A stretch of DNA of 64,000 nucleotides, from positions 3,658,001 to 3,722,000 of the forward strand of contig JAZGUH010000326.1 of assembly GCA_037893225.1 (NCBI GenBank), given 5' to 3'. Positions 37,006 through 48,900 of the stretch are shown one piece after another. How positions within the stretch are numbered: position 1 is the stretch's first letter; each line of letters opens with the position of its first letter. The DNA comes from Hippasteria phrygiana. Taxonomy: Eukaryota > Echinodermata > Asteroidea > Valvatida > Goniasteridae. Position numbers and translations under genes: made by a program. The notes under the pieces are model-generated. The model ran no database searches. It had not been told where the DNA came from and saw only the letters and a list, made by a program, of their open reading frames with translations.

Positions 37006-37439
37006 GATTTGGTCAATACACCATTCAATTATGAACAGGGAAAGGAGGGGCGTTCATCTGAAAATGTGGCAAACGTTAAGCAGTCACAATGCAGTAAACG
37101 GAAGAACGCACACAGAGTTCACAGGAAGAAATTAGTTGCGAGGTTTGAATTTTCTCGAAGAGTTCTAACGCTGTGAAGTTGGCGATGGTCTCAAATTGTT
37201 GCGCTAGATCTAAGCTACCCATATGTGTGAAAAGTACTGGATTTGGTCAATATCCCATTCAATTATGAACAGGGAAAGGAGGTGCGTTCATCTGAAAATA
37301 TGGCAAACGTTAAGCAGTCACAATACAGTAAACGGAAGAACGCAAACAGAGTTCATAGGAAGAAATTTGTTGCGAGGTTTGAATTTTCTGGAAGAGTTCT
37401 AACGCTGTGAAGCCGGCGATTGTCTGAAATTGTTGCGCT

Positions 37440-39983
37440 AGATCTAAGCTACCCATACGTGTGAAAATTGCTGGATTTGGTCAATATCCCATTCAATTAT
37501 GAACAGGGAAAGGAGGGGCGTTCATCTGAAAATGTGGCAAACGTTAAGCAGCCACAATGCAGTAAACGGGAGAACGCACACAGAGTTCACATGAAGAAAT
37601 TAGTTGCGAGGTTTGAATTTTCTCGAAGAGTTCTAACGCTGTGAAGCCTGGCGATGGTCTCAAATTGCTGCGCTAGATCTAAGCTACCCATATGTGTGAA
37701 AATTACTGGATTTGGTCAATATCCCATTCAATTATGAACAGGGAAAGGAGGGGCGTTCATCTGAAAATATGGCAAACGTTAAGCAGTCACAATACAGTAA
37801 ACGGAAGAACGCAAACAGAGTTCATAGGAAGAAATTTGTTGCGAGGTTTGAATTTTCTGGAAGAGTTCTAACGCTGTGAAGCTAGCGATTGTCTGAAATT
37901 GTTGCGCTAGATCTAAGCTACCCATACGTGTGAAAATTGCTGGATTTGGTCAATATCCCATTCAATTATGAACAGGGAAAGGAGGGGCGTTCATCTGAAA
38001 ATGTGGCAAACGTTAAGCAGCCACAATGCAGTAAACGGGAAAACGCACACATAGTTCACAGGAAGAAATTTGTTGCGAGGTTTGAATTTTCTCGAAGAGT
38101 TCTAACGCTGTGAAGCTGGCGATGGTCTCAAATTGTTGCGCTAGATCTAAGCTACCAATACGTGTAAACATTACTGGATTTGGTCAATATACCAGTCAAT
38201 TATGAACAGGGAAAGGAGGGGCGTTCATCTGAAAATATGGCAAACGTTAAGCAGTCACAATACAGAATCGGAAGAACGCACACAGAGTTCACGGGAAGAA
38301 ATTTGTTGCGAGGTTTGAATTTTCTCGAAGAGTTCTAACGCTGTGAAGCTGGCGATTGTCTCAAATTGTTGCGCTAGATCTAAGCTACCCATACGTGTGA
38401 AAATTGCTGGATTTGGTCAATATCCCATTCAATTATCAACAGGGAAAGGAGGGGCGTTCATCTGAAAATGTGGCAAACGTTAAGCAGCCACAATGCAGTA
38501 AACGGGAGAACGCACACAGAGTTCACGGGAAGAAATTAGGTGCGAGGTTTGAATTTTCTCGAAGAGTTCTAACGCTGTGAAGCTGGCGATGGTCTCAAAT
38601 TGTTGCGCTAGATCTAAGCTACCCATACGTGTAAAAATTCCGTGATTTGGTCAATATACCATTCAATTATGAACAGGGAAAGGAGGGGCGTTCATCTGAA
38701 AATGTGGCAAACGTTAAGCAGTCACAATGCAGTAAACGGAAGAACGCACACAGAGTTCACAGGAAGAAATTAGTTGCGAGGTTTGAATTTTCTCGAAGAG
38801 TTCTAACGCTGTGAAGCTGGCGATGGTCTCAAATTGTTGCGCTATATCTAAGCTACCCATACGGGTGAAAAGTACTGGATTTGGTCAATATCCCATTCAA
38901 TTATGAACAGGGAAAGGAGGGGCGTTCATCAGAAAATGTGGCAAACGTTAAGCTGTCACAATGCAGTAAACGGAAGAACGCACACAGAGTTCACAGGAAG
39001 AAATTTGTTGCGAGGTTTGAATTTTCTCGAAGAGTTCTAACGCTGTGAAGCTGGCGATTGTCTCAAATTGTTGCGCTATATCTAAGCTACCCATACGTGT
39101 GAAAATTGCTGGATTTGGTCAATATCCCATTCAATTATGAACAGGGAAAGGAGGGGCGTTCATCTGAAAATGTGGCAAACGTTAAGCAGCCACAATGCAG
39201 TAAACGGGAGAACGCACACAGAGTTCACGGGAAGAAATTAGGTGCGAGGTTTGAATTTTCTCGAAGAGTTCTAACGCTGTGAAGCTGGCGATGGTCTCAA
39301 ATTGTTGCGCTAGATCTAAGCTACCCATACGTGTAAAAATTACTTGATTTGGTCAATACACCATTCAATTATGAACAGGGAAAGGAGGGGCGTTCATCTG
39401 AAAATGTGGCAAACGTTAAGCAGTCACAATGCAGTAAACGGAAGAACGCACACAGAGTTCACAGGAAGAAATTAGTTGCGAGGTTTGAAATTTCTCGAAG
39501 AGTTCTAACGCTGTGAAGTTGGCGATGGTCTCAAATTGTTGCGCTAGATCTAAGCTACCCATATGTGTGAAAAGTACTGGATTTGGTCAATATCCCATTC
39601 AATTATGAACAGGGAAAGGAGGTGCGTTCATCTGAAAATATGGCAAACGTTAAGCAGTCACAATACAGTAAACGGAAGAACGCAAACAGAGTTCATAGGA
39701 AGAAATTTGTTGCGAGGTTTGAATTTTCTGGAAGAGTTCTAACGCTGTGAAGCCGGCGATTGTCTGAAATTGTTGCGCTAGATCTAAGCTACCCATACGT
39801 GTGAAAATTGCTGGATTTGGTCAATATCCCATTCAATTATGAACAGGGAAAGGAGGGGCGTTCATCTGAAAATGTGGCAAACGTTAAGCAGCCACAATGC
39901 AGTAAACGGGAAAACGCACACATAGTTCACGGGAAGAAATTTGTTGCGAGGTTTGAATTTTCTCGAAGAGTTCTAACGCTGTG
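37440..39983. repeat. Partial re-copy of the D unit (E)
   Basis: Matches about 31827-34370 of D2 at a constant offset of 5613 bp. Anchors are AAGCCTGG 32031/37644, TATCAACAGGG 32823/38436 and AAGTTGG 33903/39516. The left edge falls inside the monomer starting AAGCCGG at 37410. One private change is ATTGCTGCG near 37669, where D2 has ATTGTTGCG. Confidence 0.8.
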
Positions 39984-41153
39984 AAGCTGGCGATGGTCTC
40001 AAATTGTTGCGCTATATCTAAGCTACCCATACGGGTGAAAAGTACTGGATTTGGTCAATATCCCATTCAATTATGAACAGGGAAAGGAGGGGCGTTCATC
40101 AGAAAATGTGGCAAACGTTAAGCTGTCACAATGCAGTAAACGGAAGAACGCACACAGAGTTCACAGGAAGAAATTTGTTGCGAGGTTTGAATTTTCTCGA
40201 AGAGTTCTAACGCTGTGAAGCTGGCGATTGTCTCAAATTGTTGCGCTATATCTAAGCTACCCATACGTGTGAAAATTGCTGGATTTGGTCAATATCCCAT
40301 TCAATTATGAACAGGGAAAGGAGGGGCGTTCATCTGAAAATGTGGCAAACGTTAAGCAGCCACAATGCAGTAAACGGGAGAACGCACACAGAGTTCACGG
40401 GAAGAAATTAGGTGCGAGGTTTGAATTTTCTCGAAGAGTTCTAACGCTGTGAAGCTGGCGATGGTCTCAAATTGTTGCGCTAGATCTAAGCTACCCATAC
40501 GTGTAAAAATTACTTGATTTGGTCAATACACCATTCAATTATGAACAGGGAAAGGAGGGGCGTTCATCTGAAAATGTGGCAAACGTTAAGCAGTCACAAT
40601 GCAGTAAACGGAAGAACGCACACAGAGTTCACAGGAAGAAATTAGTTGCGAGGTTTGAAATTTCTCGAAGAGTTCTAACGCTGTGAAGTTGGCGATGGTC
40701 TCAAATTGTTGCGCTAGATCTAAGCTACCCATATGTGTGAAAAGTACTGGATTTGGTCAATATCCCATTCAATTATGAACAGGGAAAGGAGGTGCGTTCA
40801 TCTGAAAATATGGCAAACGTTAAGCAGTCACAATACAGTAAACGGAAGAACGCAAACAGAGTTCATAGGAAGAAATTTGTTGCGAGGTTTGAATTTTCTG
40901 GAAGAGTTCTAACGCTGTGAAGCCGGCGATTGTCTGAAATTGTTGCGCTAGATCTAAGCTACCCATACGTGTGAAAATTGCTGGATTTGGTCAATATTCC
41001 ATTCAATTATGAACAGGGAAAGGAGGGGCGTTCATCTGAAAATGTGGCAAACGTTAAGCAGCCACAATGCAGTAAACGGGAAAACGCACACATAGTTCAC
41101 GGGAAGAAATTTGTAGCGAGGTTTGAATTTTCTCGAAGAGTTCTAACGCTGTG
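38814..41153. repeat. Tandem pair of a 5-monomer unit (2 x 1170 bp)
   Basis: 38814-39983 is repeated as 39984-41153. Shared tags are CATACGGGTG at 38861/40031 and AAGTTGG at 39516/40686. The second copy has private changes, AATATTCC near 40998 and TTTGTAGCG near 41111. The first copy is also part of block E, so this duplication happened after E was copied from D. Confidence 0.85.
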
Positions 41154-43490
41154 AAGCTGGTGATGGTCTGAAATTGTTGCGCTATATCTAAGCTACCCAT
41201 ACGTGTAAACATTACTGGATTTGGTCAATATACCAGTCAATTATGAACAGGGAAAGGAGGGGCGTTCATCTGAAAATATGGCAAACGTTAAGCAGTCACA
41301 ATACAGAATCGGAAGAACGCACACAGAGTTCACGGGAAGAAATTTGTTGCGAGGTTTGAATTTTCTCGAAGAGTTCTAACGCTGTGAAGCTGGCGATTGT
41401 CTGAAATTGTTGCGCTAGATCTAAGCTACCCATACGTGTGAAAATTGCTGGATTTGGTCAATATCCCATTCAATTATGAACAGGGAAAGGAGGGGCGTTC
41501 ATCTGAAAATGTGGCAAACGTTAAGCAGCCACAATGCAGTAAACGGGAGAACGCACACAGAGTTCACAGGAAGAAATTAGTTGCGAGGTTTGAATTTTCT
41601 CGAAGAGTTCTAACGCTGTGAAGCTGGCGATGGTCTCAAATTGTTGCGCTAGATCTAAGCTACCCATATGTGTGAAAATTACTGGATTTGGTCAATATCC
41701 CATTCAATTATGAACAGGGAAAGGAGGGGCGTTCATCTGAAAATATGGCAAACGTTAAGCAGTCACAATACAGTAAACGGAAGAACGCAAACAGTGTTTA
41801 CAGGAAGAAATTTGTTGCGAGGTTTGAATTTTCTGGAAGAGTTCTAACGCTGTGAAGCTGGCGATTGTCTGAAATTGTTGCGCTAGATCTAAGCTACCTA
41901 TACGTGTGAAAATTGCTGGATTTGGTCAATATCCCATTCAATTATGAACATGGAAAGGAGGGGCGTTCATCTGAAAATGTGGCAAACGTTAAGCAGCCAC
42001 AATGCAGTAAACGGGAAAACGCACACATAGTTCACGGGAAGAAATTTGTTGCGAGGTTTGAATTTTCTCGAAGAGTTCTAACGCTGTGAAGCTGGCGATG
42101 GTCTCAAATTGTTGCGCTAGATCTAAGCTACCAATACGTGTAAACATTACTGGATTTGGTCAATATACCAGTCAATTATGAACAGGGAAAGGAGGGGCGT
42201 TCATCTGAAAATATGGCAAACGTTAAGCAGTCACAATACAGAATCGGAAGAACGCACACAGAGTTCACGGGAAGAAATTTGTTGCGAGGTTTGAATTTTC
42301 TCGAAGAGTTCTAACGCTGTGAAGCTGGCGATTGTCTCAAATTGTTGCGCTAGATCTAAGCTACCCATACGTGTGAAAATTGCTGGATTTGGTCAATATC
42401 CCATTCAATTATGAACAGGGAAAGGAGGGGCGTTCATCTGAAAATGTGGCAAACGTTTAGCAGTCACAATGCAGTAAACGGAAGAACGCACACAGAGTTC
42501 ACATGAAGAAATTTGTTGCGAGGTTTGAATTTTCTCGAAGAGTTCTAACGCTGTGAAGCTGGTGATGGTCTGAAATTGTTGCGCTATATCTAAGCTACCC
42601 ATACGTGTAAACATTACTGGATTTGGTCAATATACCAGTCAATTATGAACAGGGAAAGGAGGGGCGTTCATCTGAAAATATGGCAAACGTTAAGCAGTCA
42701 CAATACAGAATCGGAAGAACGCACACAGAGTTCACGGGAAGAAATTTGTTGCGAGGTTTGAATTTTCTCGAAGAGTTCTAACGCTGTGAAGCTGGCGATT
42801 GTCTCAATTTGTTGCGCTAGATCTAAGCTACCCATACGTGTGAAAATTGCTGGATTTGGTCAATATCCCATTCAATTATGAACAGGGAAAGGAGGGGCGT
42901 TCATCTGAAAATGTGGCAAACGTTAAGCAGCCACAATGCAGTAAACGGGAGAACGCACACAGAGTTCACAGGAAGAAATTAGTTGCGAGGTTTGAATTTT
43001 CTCGAAGAGTTCTAACGCTGTGAAGCTGGCGATGGTCTCAAATTGTTGCGCTAGATCTAAGCTACCCATATGTGTGAAAATTACTGGATTTGGTCAATAT
43101 CCCATTCAATTATGAACAGGGAAAGGAGGGGCGTTCATCTGAAAATATGGCAAACGTTAAGCAGTCACAATACAGTAAACGGAAGAACGCAAACAGTGTT
43201 TACAGGAAGAAATTTGTTGCGAGGTTTGAATTTTCTGGAAGAGTTCTAACGCTGTGAAGCTGGCGATTGTCTGAAATTGTTGCGCTAGATCTAAGCTACC
43301 TATACGTGTGAAAATTGCTGGATTTGGTCAATATCCCATTCAATTATGAACATGGAAAGGAGGGGCGTTCATCTGAAAATGTGGCAAACGTTAAGCAGCC
43401 ACAATGCAGTAAACGGGAAAACGCACACATAGTTCACGGGAAGAAATTTGTTGCGAGGTTTGAATTTTCTCGAAGAGTTCTAACGCTGTG
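41154..43490. repeat. D-derived segment with internal 6-monomer duplication
   Basis: 41154 to about 42200 matches 34371 to about 35417 (offset 6783). From about 42250 to 42880 the match shifts to offset 7016 (GTTTAGCAG tag). About 41410-42088 is repeated at about 42812-43490 (offset 1402), shown by ACAGTGTTTA at 41791 and 43193. The changing offsets show several rounds of unequal exchange. Confidence 0.75.
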
Positions 43491-44892
43491 AAGCTGGTGA
43501 TGGTCTGAAATTGTTGTGCTATATCTAAGCTACCCATACGTGTAAACATTACTGGATTTGGTCAATATACCAGTCAATTATGAACAGGGAAAGGAGGGGC
43601 GTTCATCTGAAAATATGGCAAACGTTAAGCAGTCACAATACAGAATCGGAAGAACGCACACAGAGTTCACGGGAAGAAATTTGTTGCGAGGTTTGAATTT
43701 TCTCGAAGAGTTCTAACGCTGTGAAGCTGGCGATTGTCTCAATTTGTTGCGCTAGATCTAAGCTACCCATACGTGTGAAAATTGCTGGATTTGGTCAATA
43801 TCCCATTCAATTATGAACAGGGAAAGGAGGGGTGTTCATCTGAAAATGTGGCAAACGTTAAGCAGCCACAATGCAGTAAACGGGAGAACGCACACAGAGT
43901 TCACGGGAAGAAATTAGGTGCGAGGTTTGAATTTTCTCGAAGAGTTCTAACGCTGTGAAGCTGGCGATGGTCTCAAATTGTTGCGCTATATCTAAGCTAC
44001 CCATACGTGTAAAAATTACTTGATTTGGTCAATACACCATTCAATTATGAACAGGGAAAGGAGGGGCGTTCATCTGAAAATGTGGCAAACGTTAAGCAGT
44101 CACAATGCAGTAAACGGGAAAACGCACACATAGTTCACGGGAAGAAATTTGTTGCGAGGTTTGAATTTTCTCGAAGAGTTCTAACGCTGTGAAGCTGGTG
44201 ATGGTCTCAAATTGTTGCGCTATATCTAAGCTACCCATACGTGTAAACATTACTGGATTTGGTCAATATACCAGTCAATTATGAACAGGGAAAGGAGGGG
44301 CGTTCATCTGAAAATGTGGCAAACGTTAAGCAGCCACAATGCAGTAAACGGGAGAACGCACACAGAGTTCACAGGAAGAAATTAGTTGCGAGGTTTGAAT
44401 TTTCTGGAAGAGTTCTAACGCTGTGAAGCTGGCGATTGTCTGAAATTGTTGCGCTAGATCTAAGCTACCCATACGTGTGAAAATTGCTGGATTTGGTCAA
44501 TATCCCATTCAATTATGAACATGGAAAGGAGGGGCGTTCATCTGAAAATGTGGCAAACGTTAAGCAGCCACAATGCAGTAAACGGGAGAACGCACACAGA
44601 GTTCACGGGAAGAAATTAGGTGCGAGGTTTGAATTTTCTCGAAGAGTTCTAACGCTGTGAAGCTGGCGATGGTCTCAAATTGTTGCGCTAGATCTAAGCT
44701 ACCCATACGTGTAAAAATTACTTGATTTGGTCAATACACCATTCAATTATGAACAGGGAAAGGAGGGGCGTTCATCTGAAAATGTGGCAAACGTTAAGCA
44801 GTCACAATACAGAATCGGAAGAACGCACACAGAGTTCACGGGAAGAAATTTGTTGCGAGGTTTGAATTTTCTCGAAGAGTTCTAACGCTGTG
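43491..44892. repeat. Six-monomer re-copy of the end of unit D
   Basis: Matches 35540-36941 at offset 7951, including the rare GTTGTGCTAT and GAGGGGTGTTC variants. The match weakens after 44893, where the next monomer starts AAGCTGACG and a new set of variants begins. Confidence 0.8.
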
Positions 44893-47800
44893 AAGCTGAC
44901 GATTGTCTCAAATTGTTGCGCTAGATCTAAGCTACCCATACGTGTGCAAATTGCTGGATTTGGTCAATATCCCATTCAATTATGAACAGGGAAAGGAGTG
45001 GCGTTCATCTGAAAATGTGGCAAACGTTAAGCAGCCACAATGCAGTAAACGGGAGAACGCACACAGAGTTCACGGGAAAAAATTAGGTGCGAGGTTTGAA
45101 TTTTCTCGAAGAGTTCTAACGCTGTGAAGCTGGCGATGGTCTCAAATTGTTGCGCTAGATCTAAGCTACCCATACGTGTAAAAATTGCTTGATTTGGTCA
45201 ATATACCATTCAATTATGAACAGGGAAAGGAGGGGCGTTCATCTGAAAATGTGGCAAACGTTAAGCAGTCACAATGCAGTAAACGGAAGAACGCACACAG
45301 AGTTCACAGGAAGAAATTAGTTGCGAGGTTTGAATTTTCTCGAAGAGTTCTAACGCTGTGAAGCTGGTGATGGTCTCAAATTGTTGCGCTATATCTAAGC
45401 TACCCATACGTGTAAACATTACTGGATTTGGTCAATATACCAGTCAATTATGAACAGGGAAAGGAGGGGCGTTCATCTGAAAATATGGCAAACGTTAAGC
45501 AGTCACAATACAGAATCGGAAGAACGCACACAGAGTTCACGGGAAGAAATTTGTTGCGAGGTTTGAATTTTCTCGAAGAGTTCTAACGTTGTGAAGCTGG
45601 CGATTGTCTCAATTTGTTGCGCTAGATCTAAGCTACCCATACGTGTAAAAATTACTTGATTTGGTCTATACACCATTCAATTATGAACAGGGAAAGGAGG
45701 GGCGTTCATCTGAAAATGTGGCAAACGTTAAGCAGTCACAATGCAGTAAACGGAAGAACGCACACAGAGTTCACAGGAAGAAATTAGTTGCGAGGTTTGA
45801 ATTTTCTCGAAGAGTTCTAACGCTGTGAAGCTGGCGATGGTCTCAAATTGTTGCGCTAGATCTAAGCTACCCATATGTGTGAAAATTACTGGATTTGGTC
45901 AATATCCCATTCAATTATGAACAGGGAAAGGAGGGGCGTTCATCTGAAAATATGGCAAACGTTAAGCAGTCACAATACAGTAAACGGAAGAACGCAAACA
46001 GAGTTCATAGGAAGAAATTTGTTGCGAGGTTTGAATTTTCTGGAAGAGTTCTAACGCTGTGAAGCTGGCGATTGTCTGAAATTGTTGCGCTAGATCTAAG
46101 CTACTCATACGTGTGAAAATTGCTGGATTTGGTCAATATCCCATTCAATTATGAACAGGGAAAGGAGGGGCGTTCATCTGAAAATGTGGCAAACGTTAAG
46201 CAGCCACAATGCAGTAAACGGGAAAACGCACACATAGTTCACGGGAAGAAATTAGGTGCGAGGTTTGAATTTTCAGGAAGAGTTCTAACGCTGTGAAGCT
46301 GGCGATGGTCTCAAATTGTTGCGCTAGATCTAAGCTACCCATCAGTGTAAAAATTACTTGATTTGGTCAATATACCATTCAATTATGAACAGGGAAAGGA
46401 GGGGCGTTCATCTGAAAATGTGGCAAACGTTAAGCAGTCACAATGCAGTAAACGGAAGAACGCACACAGAGTTCACAGGAAGAAATTAGTTGCGAGGTTT
46501 GAATTTTCTCGAAGAGTTCTAACGCTGTGAAGCTGGTGATGGTCTGAAATTGTTGCGCTATATCTAAGCTACCTATACGTGTGAACATTACTGGATTTGG
46601 TCAATATACCATTCAATTATGAACAGGGAAAGGAGGTGCGTTCATCTGAAAATGTGGCAAACGTTAAGCAGCCACAATGCAGTAAACGGGAGAACGCACA
46701 CAGAGTTCACGGGAAGAAATTAGGTGCGAGGTTTGAATTTTCTCGAAGAGTTCTAACGCTGTGAAGCTGGCGATGGTCTCAAATTGTTGCGCTAGATTTA
46801 AGCTACCCATAAGTGTAAAAATTACTTGATTTGGTCAATATACCATTCAATTATGAACAGGGAAAGGAGGGGCGTTCATCTGAAAATGTGGCAAACGTTA
46901 AGCAGTCACAATGCAGTAAACGGAAGAACGCACACAGAGTTCACGGGAAGAAATTAGTTGCGAGGTTTGAATTTTCTCGAAGAGTTCTAACGCTGTGAAG
47001 CTGGCGATTGTCTGAAATTGTTGCGCTAGATCTAAGCTACCCATACGTGTGAAAATTGCTGGATTTGGTCAATATCCCATTCAATTATGAACATGGAAAG
47101 GAGGGGCGTTCATCTGAAAATGTGGCAAACGTTAAGCAGCCACAATGCAGTAAACGGGAAAACGCACACATAGTTCACGGGAAGAAATTTGTTGCGAGGT
47201 TTGAATTTTATCGAAGAGTTCTAACGCTGTGAAGCTGGCGATGGTCTCAAATTGTTGCGCTAGATCTAAGCTACCAATACGTGTAAACATTACTGGATTT
47301 GGTCAATATACCAGTCAATTATGAACAGGGAAAGGAGGGGCGTTCATCTGAAAATATGGCAAACGTTAAGCAGTCACAATACAGAATCGGAAGAACGCAC
47401 ACAGAGTTCACGGGAAGAAATTTGTTGCGAGGTTTGAATTTTCTCGAACAGTTCTAACGCTGTGAAGCTGGCGATTGTCTCAAATTGTTGCGCTAGATCT
47501 AAGCTACCCATACGTGTGAAAATTGCTGGATTTGGTCAATATCCCATTCAATTATGAACAGGGAAAGGAGGGGCGTTCATCTGAAAATGTGGCAAACGTT
47601 AAGCAGCCACAATGCAGTAAACGGGAGAACGCACACAGAGTTCACGGGAAAAAATTAGGTGCGAGGTTTGAATTTTCTCGAAGAGTTCTAACGCTGTGAA
47701 GCTGGCGATGGTCTCAAATTGTTGCGCTAGATCTAAGCTACCCATACGTGTAAAAATTGCTTGATTTGGTCAATATACCATTCAATTATGAACAGGGAAA

Positions 47801-48900
47801 GGAGGGGCGTTCATCTGAAAATGTGGCAAACGTTAAGCAGTCACAATGCAGTAAACGGAAGAACGCACACAGAGTTCACAGGAAGAAATTAGTTGCGAGG
47901 TTTGAATTTTCTCGAAGAGTTCTAACGCTGTGAAGCTGGTGATGGTCTGAAATTGTTGCGCTATATCTAAGCTACCCATACGTGTAAACATTACTGGATT
48001 TGGTCAATATACCAGTCAATTATGAACAGGGAAAGGAGGGGCGTTCATCTGAAAATATGGCAAACGTTAAGCAGTCACAATACAGAATCGGAAGAACGCA
48101 CACAGAGTTCACGGGAAGAAATTTGTTGCGAGGTTTGAATTTTCTCGAAGAGTTCTAACGCTGTGAAGCTGGCGATTGTCTCAATTTGTTGCGCTAGATC
48201 TAAGCTACCCATACGTGTGAAAATTGCTGGATTTGGTCAATATCCCATTCAATTATGAACAGGGAAAGGAGGGGCGTTCATCTGAAAATGTGGCAAACGT
48301 TAAGCAGTCACAATGCAGTAAACGGGAGAACGCACACAGAGTTCACGGGAAGAAATTAGGTGCGAGGTTTGAATTTTCTCGAAGAGTTCTAACGCTGTGA
48401 AGCTGGCGATGGTCTCAAATTGTTGCGCTAGATCTAAGCTACCCATACGTGTAAAAATTACTTGATTTGGTCTATACACCATTCAATTATGAACAGGGAA
48501 AGGATTGGCGTTCATCTGAAAATGTGGCAAACGTTAAGCAGTCACAATGCAGTAAACGGAAGAACGCACACAGAGTTCACAGGAAGAAATTAGTTGCGAG
48601 GTTTGAATTTTCTCGAAGAGTTCTAACGCTGTGAAGCTGGCGATGGTCTCAAATTGTTGCGCTAGATCTAAGCTACCCATATGTGTGAAAATTACTGGAT
48701 TTGGTCAATATCCCATTCAATTATGAACAGGGAAAGGAGGGGCGTTCATCTGAAAATATGGCAAACGTTAAGCAGTCACAATACAGTAAACGGAAGAACG
48801 CAAACAGAGTTCATAGGAAGAAATTTGTTGCGAGGTTTGAATTTTCTGGAAGAGTTCTAACGCTGTGAAGCTGGCGATTGTCTGAAATTGTTGCGCTAGA
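44893..48900. repeat. Right-hand satellite zone, 12-monomer (2806 bp) homology
   Basis: About 45625-46950 matches 48431-49756 at 2806 bp. Tags are TTGGTCTATACACC at 45661/48467 and CCATCAGTG with its A at 46341/49147. Within this stretch about 44980-45600 also matches about 47550-48170 at offset 2572, tagged by CGGGAAAAAATTAGG. The CCATCAGTG and CCATAAGTG variants first appear here, so the array changes character near 44.9-46.3 kb. Confidence 0.75.
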
